Made by a program: the position numbers and the translations under genes
NCBI GenBank assembly: GCA_963702495.1
Contig: CAVPDA010000006.1
Location: 41,791 to 105,790, forward strand
Reading direction: 5' to 3'
Origin: CAVPDA01 sp963702495
GTDB taxonomy: Bacteria > Pseudomonadota > Gammaproteobacteria > Burkholderiales > Rhodocyclaceae
Length of the DNA stretch: 64,000 bases
Part shown: one piece after another, positions 18,074 to 26,506 of the stretch
Layout of the letters: each line of letters starts with the position of its first letter
Numbering within the stretch: position 1 is the first letter of the stretch
The notes under the pieces: generated by a model
Database searches by the model: none
Told to the model about the DNA's origin: nothing
What the model saw: only the letters and a program-made list of their open reading frames with translations

Positions 18074-20141
18074 CGATAAGCGCCCGTTCGCGCTGCGCAT
18101 GCCAGTCGTGCGCCAGCTGTCATCGACGCAGTTCCGTCGCCAGGTGCGGCAGAACATCGAGCGCACTGCGCTGGTGATCGGCAACCCGTCGGTGAAGGGC
18201 TTCGCGGCGGCGTTCTCCACGCCGCATGCCAAGATCGAGTCCGATCCGCCGGACCTGCCTGGCGCGCAGGCCGAGGCCGAGTCGGTGGCGCGTCTGCTCA
18301 ACGCGATGGGCTATGACGTCAAGCCGCTCATCGGCGGTGCCGTGGCGAGCACCGTGCTCGGAGCGCTTTACCACCGGCCCTGGCGCATCCTGCACGTTTC
18401 GGCCCACGGGGTGTTCGGCCTGCGCCACGCAGACGGGCGCCATCGCAGCGGCGTGCTGTTGTCCGACGGTCTGCTCATCACGGCCGCCGAGGTGCAGGCG
18501 ATGGAGGTTGTGCCCGATGTGGTGTTCCTCAATTGTTGCCATCTCGGAACGGTTGACGTCGGGCGGCAGGGCAACAAGCTGGCGGCGAGCGTCTCGCGCG
18601 AGCTCATCGATATCGGTGTGCGCTGTGTCGTCGTGGCCGGGTGGGCCGTCGACGACCAAGGTGCGCAGCGCTTCGGCGAGACCTTCTACCAGGAACTGCT
18701 TCAGCGCCGCCGCCCGTTCGGCGAGGCGGTATTCGCGGCACGCCGCGCCGTCTGGGAGAACAACTCGCAGGACATCACCTGGGGCGCCTTCCAGGCCTAC
18801 GGCGACCCGGCCTGGCGCGCTGAACCACGTGCCGACGGGGCGGCGGGGGCTGACGGCTTGCCTTTCGCCTCTCCCGAGGAACTGCTGGACGAACTGGCCC
18901 GTTCCCGCGCCGATCTCGCGCGCCGCAGCGAGCGCATGAACGACCGTGATAGCCGTGCCGGGGTCGAGGCCATCGAGGAGATGCTGAAGAATCGCTGCCC
19001 GCCGGGCTGGCTGGACGTGCCGGGCCTGCAGTCGGCGCTCGGTGCGACCTGGTATGAACTCGGGCAGTTCGACAAGGCGCGCGAGGCACTGCTGCGCGCG
19101 GTGCAGGCCGAGGACAAGGGCGGCTCGGTACCGATCCACGACATCGAGAAGCTGGCCAACGTCGAGGCCCGTCTGGGCGAGCAGCGCGCGCAGGACGAGG
19201 TCCGCGCCAGCTTCGAGTCGGCTCCAGCCAAGGACCGGCTCGCCAAGCGTCCAGTGAAGGCCGGACGCATCCGGTCGGGCGCGAGCGGGACGGAATCGGC
19301 CGAGGCCTTGGTCGAGGGGGCGATTACCCGTCTGCGCATGCTCGACGATCTTCTGGCGGAGCAGGGGAGGAAGCCTTTCAACCCTGAGCGCAGCGCGCTG
19401 CTGGGCAGCGCCCACAAGCGCAAGGCCAACTTGTATGCGTTGCGCCTCCTGGCAGCCGATCGCATACGCACCGACAAGGCAACGTTCCCAGCAGACCGGG
19501 CCAAGGCCGAGTCGCTGGTACCAAGCGCCGCCCAGGAGCTTCGCGCTGCGTTGCGGCAGAGCGCCGCGGCCTACGGTCGTGACGAGGACAGCCCGGGCAG
19601 CGGCCAGTTCTCCAGCAACCTGGCGCTCAACCGACTGACCCTCGAATCGCTGATGCCACAGCGTGACGAGGCCGGTAAGGCGGAGGCAATCGAACTGGCG
19701 CGCCAGTGCCGGCGCAGCGCCGAACTCGGCTTTGAGTGCAGCCCGGGTTTTTGGGATGCCGAGATGCAGGCCGAGGCGCTGCTGGTGGAACGTCTGATCG
19801 ACGGCAGTCTGGGTCAGCCCGGCGAGGCCGGGCAGGCCGCATTCGACGTCGTGGCCGCAGCCTATGCCCAGGCACTCGCCAATGTGGCCGTCAGGCCCGC
19901 TGAGCTTGACTCGGTGGTCTCGCAGATGGAACTGCTGTCGCGCTTCTGCGATGCCCTGGCGGTGGCCGAGTCCGGCGCGGCGCTCTACCGCACAGCGAGT
20001 CGCCTGATCGAACTGTGTCTGCGTATCCGCCCCGGTGTTCGCCCGCGCGAGGACCGGCCTGCGCCGCCTCACGGCGCTGAGCCGACAGCCGCGCCAGCCC
20101 GGCGCGAGGCCCGGCGCGCAGCAAGAAGTGACCGTACTTGA
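17970..20141 (+). CDS. hydrolase-CHAT protein, C-terminal part (CHAT protease domain and helical repeats)
   Basis: This frame carries the rest of the CHAT (caspase HetF-associated with TPRs) domain: DAATANLPWELMLAD, ILHVSAHGVFGLR with the catalytic His (codon 18405), VVFLNCCHLGTVD with the catalytic Cys (codons 18534-18539), and RCVVVAGWAVDDQGA. A helical region with TPR-like character (ALGATWYELGQFDKAREALL) follows. The first residues of this frame are not native: native reading comes from the upstream frame through LDQVVLVV and joins at DAATANLPWE if one T is removed at 18006-18007. It is probably not translated alone. It ends 25 bases before the LysM-M15 gene, which suggests co-expression. 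Confidence 0.8.
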   Translation: MRRASLTRSSWWFDAATANLPWELMLADDPQRGDDDKRPFALRMPVVRQLSSTQFRRQVRQNIERTALVIGNPSVKGFAAAFSTPHAKIESDPPDLPGAQAEAESVARLLNAMGYDVKPLIGGAVASTVLGALYHRPWRILHVSAHGVFGLRHADGRHRSGVLLSDGLLITAAEVQAMEVVPDVVFLNCCHLGTVDVGRQGNKLAASVSRELIDIGVRCVVVAGWAVDDQGAQRFGETFYQELLQRRRPFGEAVFAARRAVWENNSQDITWGAFQAYGDPAWRAEPRADGAAGADGLPFASPEELLDELARSRADLARRSERMNDRDSRAGVEAIEEMLKNRCPPGWLDVPGLQSALGATWYELGQFDKAREALLRAVQAEDKGGSVPIHDIEKLANVEARLGEQRAQDEVRASFESAPAKDRLAKRPVKAGRIRSGASGTESAEALVEGAITRLRMLDDLLAEQGRKPFNPERSALLGSAHKRKANLYALRLLAADRIRTDKATFPADRAKAESLVPSAAQELRAALRQSAAAYGRDEDSPGSGQFSSNLALNRLTLESLMPQRDEAGKAEAIELARQCRRSAELGFECSPGFWDAEMQAEALLVERLIDGSLGQPGEAGQAAFDVVAAAYAQALANVAVRPAELDSVVSQMELLSRFCDALAVAESGAALYRTASRLIELCLRIRPGVRPREDRPAPPHGAEPTAAPARREARRAARSDRT

Positions 20142-20166
20142 ACCGCATCTTGAGGAGATACTGCCG

Positions 20167-20868
20167 ATGGCCAAGCCCTACATCCTGAAAAAAGGTGACA
20201 CGCTCGCCAAGGTGGCTGAACGGCTGCTCGGTGACCGCAAGCTTGCCAGCGCGCTTGCCGGCTACAACGGACTGCTCGACGCCAAGGACATTGGCGTCGG
20301 CCAGGCCATCCACATCCCGTCGGTACGCGAGCTGAATCCGCCGCGCGTCGCCGCCCGCGCGGTACGCGACGTCCCCGCCTGGCCGGCGCCGCCGAACAGG
20401 CTACAGGCGATCGTCCAGACCTTCGGCAACATCTGGAACTATGTCGGCGATGGCGACCGGCCCGACCCAAAATGGGAGAGCCAGTTCATGGTGTCGGCGA
20501 AGATGCCGTTTGCGATGCCGCTCGACTGGGCCCCGCAGCAAAGCGCTTCGAGCATCCGCTGCCACAAGCTGATCGCGCCTTTGCTCCAGAGCGTGTTCGC
20601 AGACATCGTGGCCAAGGGCCTGCAGAAATCGGTCAAGACCTATGGGGGCGGCTACAACTGGCGCATGAAGCGCGGCCAGTCCAAACCCTCGACGCACAGC
20701 TGGGGCATCGCGATCGACCTGAACGCGCGCACCAACGCGATGGGCACGCGCGGTGACATGGACCCAGCGCTGGTGGCGCTATTCGAAGGCTACGGTTTCA
20801 CCTGGGGCGGACGCTGGTCTGGCGCCAACAAGGATCCGATGCACTTTCAGTACTGCAGCGGCTACTGA
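20167..20868 (+). CDS. LysM domain + M15-type peptidoglycan peptidase
   Basis: 233 residues from the ATG at 20167, preceded by GAGGAG. Residues 1-55 are one LysM (YILKKGDTLAKVAERLLGD, GVGQAIHIPS), which binds peptidoglycan or chitin-like glycans. The C-terminal half is an M15/VanY-like zinc peptidase: HSWGIAIDLN (H-x6-D) and DPMHFQY supply the metal ligands, as in L-alanyl-D-glutamate endopeptidases of phage endolysins. I see no signal peptide, so export would need a holin-like or contractile route, or lysis. It is the last gene of the caspase/CHAT block; a cell-wall lytic enzyme would be a fitting terminal effector, but this is inference. Confidence 0.85.
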   Translation: MAKPYILKKGDTLAKVAERLLGDRKLASALAGYNGLLDAKDIGVGQAIHIPSVRELNPPRVAARAVRDVPAWPAPPNRLQAIVQTFGNIWNYVGDGDRPDPKWESQFMVSAKMPFAMPLDWAPQQSASSIRCHKLIAPLLQSVFADIVAKGLQKSVKTYGGGYNWRMKRGQSKPSTHSWGIAIDLNARTNAMGTRGDMDPALVALFEGYGFTWGGRWSGANKDPMHFQYCSGY

Positions 20869-20896
20869 AGCGGGTGGCACGTGACCGCTTGAGCAG

Positions 20897-21236
20897 TCGG
20901 TGAGGCGGCGGGGGTCGTTGTCGAGCAGTTTGGCGGCCACGATCTCGTAGTCGTTCCAGGAAGTGTGCGTGAAGGCGCCACGGCGTTCACATCGCAAGTG
21001 GCTCATTACCCCCCGGCCCATGGGTCCGGCACTGGTCATCGACCCGGATAAAGCCGCGCGCGTCGGTGTCGATGCCGGCCGCGGCGAGCCCCAGATCGTC
21101 CGTGTCGGGGCGGCGGCCGATGGCCAGCAGCACATGGCTGCCGAGGATGACTACCAGGTGCTCCGGCAGGAAATCCAGGTCCATCATGCCGGTGTTGGTG
21201 AGGTACGGTATGTGCTTCAGGGCGGGCCAGTCGGGC
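20897..21236 (-). pseudogene. internally deleted fragment of a flavin disulfide oxidoreductase (relative of 26507-27886)
   Basis: The minus strand encodes PYLTNTGMMDLDFLPEHLVV joined directly to ILGSHVLLAIGRRPDTDDLG and GFIRVDDQCRT, then in another frame GAFTHTSWNDYEIVAAKLLD. All match the oxidoreductase at 26507-27886 closely. About 240 bases between LVI and LILGSH are missing, and both ends of the gene are gone. It is a partial duplicate or a remnant of a paralogue lying between the M15 and guaC genes. Confidence 0.85.
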
Positions 21237-21722
21237 GATCGACCCGGTCAGGTAGGGCAATCACCCATTGCCCCCAGTTGCGTACCCATTCGCGTTTCTT
21301 TCTTGCCGCTTGAATTGCACGAACGCAGACACTTCGCATGCATTGGAATCAACTCGACGCATGGCGCGGCAAACGCTTGTATCTGGGCAAGGAGCAACGT
21401 TCGGCGGTGGCAGACAAGCGGTGCCATCGCGCGGACTGCCCAGCCGCGGCCGCTTCGATAGTCGCTATCCTGAAAACGTCTTGCGGCAAGCTTGATCCGA
21501 TGGCGCACCGGCGAGCGCACACCGGAACAGCCAAGCGATGCAAGCATGCCAGGCCGCGGAATCGGCGCAGCCCACAGCGATTCGCCGTCGCGCTGATATG
21601 ATGGGCTTCCGAAGGCAGGAAATCACATAGCCCGACCGCCATGCGGGGCCAGACGCAAGACGCGGCAGGCGCGTGGCGCCGTGCAGGTCGCGCCCGGCGC
21701 ATGAACCGGGCAGGAGCGCGCC

Positions 21723-22763
21723 ATGCGAATTGAACAGGACCTCAAGCTCGATTTCAAGGATGTTCTCATCCGCCCCAAGCGTTCCACGCTCACCTCCCGC
21801 TCCGAGGTGGACATCGCGCGCGAGTTCGTCTTCCTGCACTCGCGGCGCACGTATCGCGGCATCCCCGTCATCGCTGCCAACATGGACGCCACCGGGACCT
21901 TCGAGATGGCGCGCGTGCTGGCCCGGCACAGGCTCTCGGTGGCCCTGCACAAGCATTACGGCGAGGCGGAGCTGCTCGCGTTCTTCCGGGAACTCGCCGT
22001 CAATTCCAGCGCGTTCTACTCGATGGGAATCAACCCGCCGGATTACGACAAATTCCGCCGGGTGAAGGATCAGGCCGGCGAGGCCATCGAGTACGTCTGC
22101 GTCGATGTCGCCAACGGCTACACCAAGGCGTTCGTCGATTTCCTGCACAAGCTGCGCACGGCCTACCCACAGGTGACGATCATGGCGGGCAATGTCGTCA
22201 CCGGCGAGATGACCGAGGAGCTCACCCTCGGCGGTGTTGACATCGTGAAGGTCGGCATTGGTCCCGGCTCGGTATGCACGACGCGGAAGATGGCCGGGGT
22301 GGGCTATCCGCAGTTGTCGGCGATCATCGAGTGCGCGGACGCGGCCCACGGTCTTGGCGGGCTGATCTGCGCCGACGGGGGATGTGCCTCGCCGGGCGAC
22401 CTGGCCAAGGCCTTCGGCGGCGGGGCCGATTTCGTGATGCTGGGCGGGATGCTGGCCGGGCACGACGAGTGCGAGGCCGAGATCGTCGAACACGACGGCG
22501 TGCGCAAGATGCGCTTCTACGGCATGAGCTCCCGCGCCGCGATGGAGCGCCATGCCGGGGGCGTGGCCGAGTACCGCGCCGCCGAAGGCAAGGAGGTGCT
22601 CCTCGATTACCGGGGACCGGTGGAGAACACCGTGCAGGAGATCCTGGGCGGGGTGCGCTCGGCCTGCACCTATGTGGGGGCGCGCAGACTCAAGGAACTG
22701 TCCAAGCGCACGACCTTCATCCGCGTCACGCAGCAGTTGAATGAGGTGTTCAGCCGAGACTGA
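21723..22763 (+). CDS. guaC: GMP reductase
   Basis: 346 residues, the usual length for GuaC. Family signatures: LDFKDVLIRPKRSTL at the N-terminus, IPVIAANMDATGTFEMA, VKVGIGPGSVCTTR with the catalytic Cys, GVGYPQLSA, and GADFVMLGGMLAGH for phosphate binding. It reduces GMP to IMP with NADPH, recycling purines in the cytoplasm. There is no CBS pair, which separates it from IMP dehydrogenase, and MDATG and GMSS agree with GuaC. The ribosome site CAGGAGCG lies just before the ATG at 21723. Confidence 0.95.
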   Translation: MRIEQDLKLDFKDVLIRPKRSTLTSRSEVDIAREFVFLHSRRTYRGIPVIAANMDATGTFEMARVLARHRLSVALHKHYGEAELLAFFRELAVNSSAFYSMGINPPDYDKFRRVKDQAGEAIEYVCVDVANGYTKAFVDFLHKLRTAYPQVTIMAGNVVTGEMTEELTLGGVDIVKVGIGPGSVCTTRKMAGVGYPQLSAIIECADAAHGLGGLICADGGCASPGDLAKAFGGGADFVMLGGMLAGHDECEAEIVEHDGVRKMRFYGMSSRAAMERHAGGVAEYRAAEGKEVLLDYRGPVENTVQEILGGVRSACTYVGARRLKELSKRTTFIRVTQQLNEVFSRD

Positions 22764-22834
22764 GACGGCAAGTTCCTGGGCCTGGTGCATCAGGCCGAAT
22801 GGCCACCATCTGCCATCAGCGCAAACCAGCCCGC

Positions 22835-23734
22835 ATGAGCGAAGCATTCCCCGTCCGCTACGTCGATCCCGTGTTTCGCCCTCCGAGCGAAGCCCGGTCC
22901 TTGATCCTGCCCGTGACGGACGGCTGTTCATGGAACCGCTGTACGTTCTGCGAGATGTATACGGAACCGCAGAAGCGCTTCCGGGCGCGAGACGAGCATG
23001 AGGTGCTGGAGAGCATTCGCCGCTGCGCCGAACGCTTCGGCCCCGAAATCCGCCGCGTATTCCTGGCCGACGGAGATGCCCTGGTGCTGCCCACGCGGCG
23101 GCTGCTCGACATCCTGGTCGCCATCCGCACCCACATGCCGGCGGTACACCGTGTCTCGAGTTACTGCCTGCCCCGCAACCTGCGCAAGAAGTCGGTGACG
23201 GAACTGCGCGAGCTGGCCGATGCCGGCCTCGCCCTAGCTTATGTCGGCGCGGAGTCGGGCGACGACGAAGTGCTGAGGTTGGTGAATAAGGGCGAAACCC
23301 ACGACTCGACCCTGGACGCGCTGCAGAAGCTGCGTCAGGCGGGCATCGGCCGCTCGGTGATGATCCTGAACGGCCTCGGCGGGACAGCCCTCTCGGCCCG
23401 CCATGCAGACGGCTCCGCGCGGCTCGCGAATGCCGCGCAACCCGAATACCTGTTGACGCTGGTCGTCACCTTTCCAAAGGGGGAGGAGCGCTTTCGCAAT
23501 GCCTTTCCGGATTGGGAGCCGCTGGCGCCGGACGGGTTGTTCCGGGAGATGGAGCGCTTTCTCTCGCAGCTCGAACTCGCCCGGACGGTATTCAGGAGCG
23601 ACCACGCTTCGAACTGGCTGGTGCTCAGGGGTACCCTCAACGCGGACAAGGAACGTCTGCTGACGCAGGTGCGTGCCGCGATCGAGAGGCCACAAGCGGC
23701 TGCCTTGCGCCCGGCATGGGCGCGGGGGTTGTAG
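22835..23734 (+). CDS. radical SAM protein of unknown function
   Basis: 299 residues from the ATG at 22835; a start at 22799 would add 12 residues, and neither has a clear ribosome site. The cluster motif is CSWNRCTFCEMY (C-x4-C-x2-C), the spacing seen in a group of uncharacterised B12-independent radical SAM enzymes. AYVGAESGDDEVLRLVNKG and GIGRSVMILNGLGG are SAM-binding barrel motifs. No auxiliary cluster motif is seen at the C-terminus. It lies 71 bases after guaC on the same strand, so they may share a transcript; the substrate is unknown. Confidence 0.85.
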   Translation: MSEAFPVRYVDPVFRPPSEARSLILPVTDGCSWNRCTFCEMYTEPQKRFRARDEHEVLESIRRCAERFGPEIRRVFLADGDALVLPTRRLLDILVAIRTHMPAVHRVSSYCLPRNLRKKSVTELRELADAGLALAYVGAESGDDEVLRLVNKGETHDSTLDALQKLRQAGIGRSVMILNGLGGTALSARHADGSARLANAAQPEYLLTLVVTFPKGEERFRNAFPDWEPLAPDGLFREMERFLSQLELARTVFRSDHASNWLVLRGTLNADKERLLTQVRAAIERPQAAALRPAWARGL

Positions 23735-24174
23735 GCGCCAGGTTCCTTGCCCGAGGTAAGAGTCGCAGTGGCGCCCGTGCATGACCGGCTCAGGAGCGCA
23801 TCCCCGGCCATGCCGCCCTTAGTAAGCCGCCCTCGCTGGCACAATTGACTCGAGATGAATTGTGCCGCAGCGCCGCCTTGATCGACCGGGCCTTCATTCG
23901 TGGTGATCATAGCGTGCCGGCATCCGGATTGGCCGATGCCGAGGCGCTGCGCGAACTGCCTCCAAGGTCGGGCACAGGGCGTTGCCCCGACATTGACCGG
24001 CAACGCTCGCGCGCGCCACGATCGTCTCGTACTCGCCGCGAGGCGACCCATTGACGACGGCGGCACTTGACGGCGAAGCAATCGTTCGGGAACCCTATCC
24101 AGCAGCTACGGCCTTGGCCGGATTTCAGTGGTCGCTCATGCGTACGGCATCGATCCGCAGCTTGCCCGGCCGCA
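23735..24174. other. intergenic region, no gene seen
   Basis: Convergent gap of 440 bases between the radical SAM and msrA genes. Short open frames lack any family resemblance. No obvious terminator hairpin was identified. Confidence 0.4.
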
Positions 24175-24834
24175 CTACCATTGTCCCGGCTCGACCGTGC
24201 TTCGAGGGTTGGCTGGATTCGCGCCCCACAGTCGGTCCAGGCGCGCGTCGCGGCCGCAACTCATGCGGTAGAAGTTGTAGCGGATCGGGTTCTTCCTGTA
24301 GTACTCCTGATGGTAGTCCTCGGCAGGATAGAACGGTCCGGCGGGCACGATCTCGGTGTGAATGTGCGCGAAGCGGCTGCCTTCGAGCGCCGCCTTGCTC
24401 GCCTGCGCCGCGGCGCGCTGCGCCTCCCCCAGGTAGAAGATCGCGCTGCGGTACTGGTCGCCGACGTCGCAGAACTGACGCTCCGTCACCGTGGGGTCGA
24501 TGTGACGCCAGAAGTAGTCCAGCAGGCGCTCGTAGCTGAGCTTTCCCGGATCGTAGAGCACGCGCACCGCCTCGGCGTGCCCGGTTCCGCCGCCGCTGAC
24601 TTGCCCATAGTTCGGGTCCCGGACGTGACCACCGGTGTATCCGGCTTCGGTCTTCACCACGCCGGGAAGCCGGTCGAAGTCTGCCTGCAGGCACCAGAAG
24701 CAGCCGCCGGCAAAGATCGCCGTGGCCCCACCCGCCGGCGGGGCATCGGCGATAGCGGCGTCCCGCTGCGCCGTGTGGCAGCCGGCGATGGTGAACAACA
24801 CGAGCAGAAAAGCCGATCGAAGCACGCGTTTCAT
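24175..24834 (-). CDS. msrA: peptide-methionine (S)-S-oxide reductase MsrA, lipoprotein form
   Basis: 219 residues. A lipoprotein signal (RSAFLLVLFTIAGC) ends in a lipobox Cys, so the enzyme is predicted to be anchored in the envelope. The catalytic motif AIFAGGCFWCLQADFD is intact, followed by GYTGGHVRDPNYGQVSGGGT and HAEAVRVLYDP. Near the C-terminus FYPAEDYHQEYY is typical. It reduces methionine-S-sulfoxide in oxidised proteins. The start at 24834 overlaps the stop of msrB by four bases (ATGA), so the two are translationally coupled. Confidence 0.95.
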   Translation of the reverse strand: MKRVLRSAFLLVLFTIAGCHTAQRDAAIADAPPAGGATAIFAGGCFWCLQADFDRLPGVVKTEAGYTGGHVRDPNYGQVSGGGTGHAEAVRVLYDPGKLSYERLLDYFWRHIDPTVTERQFCDVGDQYRSAIFYLGEAQRAAAQASKAALEGSRFAHIHTEIVPAGPFYPAEDYHQEYYRKNPIRYNFYRMSCGRDARLDRLWGANPANPRSTVEPGQW

Positions 24835-25331
24835 GACCGGAGGGGCGGCAAGCTGTCGGTGGCAGGAACGAAATGCAGCGCCAGGCCGTTGTTGCAATAG
24901 CGCAGTCCCGTCGGCGCCGGGCCATCCTTGAAGACGTGGCCCTGATGGCCTCCACATCGGGCGCAATGGTATTCGGTGCGGGGCCAGATGAGCCTGAAAT
25001 CGGTCCGGGTGCCGAGCGCCCCGGGGCGCGCATCCCAGAAGCTCGGCCAGCCAGTGCCGCTGTCGAACTTTTGCGCCGAGTCGAACAGCGGCCACGCGCA
25101 AGCGGCGCAAACATAGGTTCCGCTGCGCTTTTCGTCGTTGAGCGCACTGGAGAAGGGACGCTCGGTGTTCTCCTCGAACAACACGCCGTAGCGGTCGGCA
25201 GGTAAGAGGGATTTCCATTCGAACTTGGATTTCGTCAGCGGTGTCACAGCAGAAAGCTCCTTGCCGGTAGCCGGCAGCACAGGGGTCAGGAACAAGGCGA
25301 AAAGGCGGCGGAAGAAATGGCGGCGGTTCAT
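24831..25331 (-). CDS. msrB: peptide-methionine (R)-S-oxide reductase MsrB with Tat-like signal
   Basis: 166 residues from the ATG at 25331. The N-terminus NRRHFFRRLFALFLTPVLPA resembles a twin-arginine signal, so a folded, zinc-loaded enzyme may be exported. Two CxxC zinc pairs (CAAC, CARC), SGTGWPSFW and the catalytic Cys in RYCNNG are present. It reduces methionine-R-sulfoxide, complementing the downstream MsrA. Together they form an envelope methionine-repair operon. MsrPQ genes are absent from the window. Confidence 0.93.
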   Translation of the reverse strand: MNRRHFFRRLFALFLTPVLPATGKELSAVTPLTKSKFEWKSLLPADRYGVLFEENTERPFSSALNDEKRSGTYVCAACAWPLFDSAQKFDSGTGWPSFWDARPGALGTRTDFRLIWPRTEYHCARCGGHQGHVFKDGPAPTGLRYCNNGLALHFVPATDSLPPLRS

Positions 25332-25650
25332 GGGATCAAGAGTGTATGGCGGATCGAAAGTGGCGAATTTTCCCCGGTTCGATCGTGGCGGGGTGATCGA
25401 CTCGACTCGGAAATCTTCCCTGCCGCGTCCTCGCATCCGTAGAAGCGCCCCGCAACAGGAAGCCCGATATCAGCGCGCGCCGCATTCGAACCACGCCGCC
25501 AGTATCGATGCGAGAAGTCACGGCACCGTCACGAAAGGCTCAAGCTTTCGTTGACCGACAAGACTGCGGCCGCCGTCGGGGCAAGTCCTGCAGGCAGCGG
25601 GGCGCTATTCGGCCGTTATGCGGCCTGGTTCGAAGCGGGAGCCGGCGAAG
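25332..25650. other. intergenic region upstream of msrBA
   Basis: About 320 bases. It should hold the msrBA promoter and the 3' end of the YecA transcript. I see no firm promoter or hairpin and no credible gene. Confidence 0.35.
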
Positions 25651-26361
25651 TCAGTGCAGCTTCTCCGGCGATCCGCAGCACTGCTTGTATTTCCGGCCGC
25701 TGCCACAGGGGCAGGGATCGTTGCGGCCGACTTTCGGTGACTCGCGCTGGTAGCTCTGCACCGGCGTGCGCTTCACCTGCCAGAACTGATGGAGGGCCGA
25801 CACCAGTTCCGGCAGGTCCTCCCGGGCATGCGCGAGCGCGCGTTGCTCCTGCGCCGCCGACAGCCACCTTTCCCCCTGCGCCTGCGCGTCCTCCTTGAGT
25901 TTTCCGGTCAGCAGGAAGAACGGCTCGATCAACTCGGAGAGGTCCTCGGCATGCTCGCCGGCAGCCTCGTACCAGTCCTCGGCGCCGATCTGGCTGCCGT
26001 ACAGATAGGCGTCGGCCCATGCCGCGAAGTCGAGTTCCTCGCTTCCCTCGGACACCGGGTAGAGAATCAGGCTGATCCCCTGCCCTTCGGACAGGGCGGT
26101 GGCGATGTCGTTGCAGAAGCGCAGGACGAGCGTGATCACCTCCTCGGCCTGGGCCTGGCTCTCATAGGCCGGATGCTCCCCGAACACCGCCGGCAGCCAT
26201 TCATTGGGCATGGCCACCGCCGGGCCGCTGACGATGGCGCAGAGCATGGCCTGCAGTTCGTCGAGGAGCGGCCCCTCGCCCTGGAAGAGATCGGAGTCCA
26301 GCAGTTGTTCGAGCCGGTCGAGTTCGCTCTCGGTTAACGGTGTGTTCTGGGTGGCATTCAT
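25651..26361 (-). CDS. UPF0149/YecA family protein with SEC-C metal-binding motif
   Basis: 236 residues from the ATG at 26361. The helical UPF0149 domain includes LLDELQAMLCAIVSGPAV and MPNEWLPAVFGE. The C-terminus KVGRNDPCPCGSGRKYKQCC is the SEC-C motif (C-x-C-x8-C-C), which binds zinc and in SecA contacts SecB or ribosomes. Such proteins are found next to translation or secretion factors, but the function of YecA is not settled. Monocistronic here, divergent from the oxidoreductase gene. Confidence 0.9.
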   Translation of the reverse strand: MNATQNTPLTESELDRLEQLLDSDLFQGEGPLLDELQAMLCAIVSGPAVAMPNEWLPAVFGEHPAYESQAQAEEVITLVLRFCNDIATALSEGQGISLILYPVSEGSEELDFAAWADAYLYGSQIGAEDWYEAAGEHAEDLSELIEPFFLLTGKLKEDAQAQGERWLSAAQEQRALAHAREDLPELVSALHQFWQVKRTPVQSYQRESPKVGRNDPCPCGSGRKYKQCCGSPEKLH

Positions 26362-26506
26362 GGCTCGGGCACGCAATCGGGTACCGCAGTGTAGTGCATC
26401 CGTCTGCCTCGGGCATCACGTAAGGCACGTATTGCGGGACCCGCTGCCGTAGGGCACAGTATCCGTGGCGCACTGCATTTCCGAAGACAGGCGGAAAGGA
26501 GGGACT

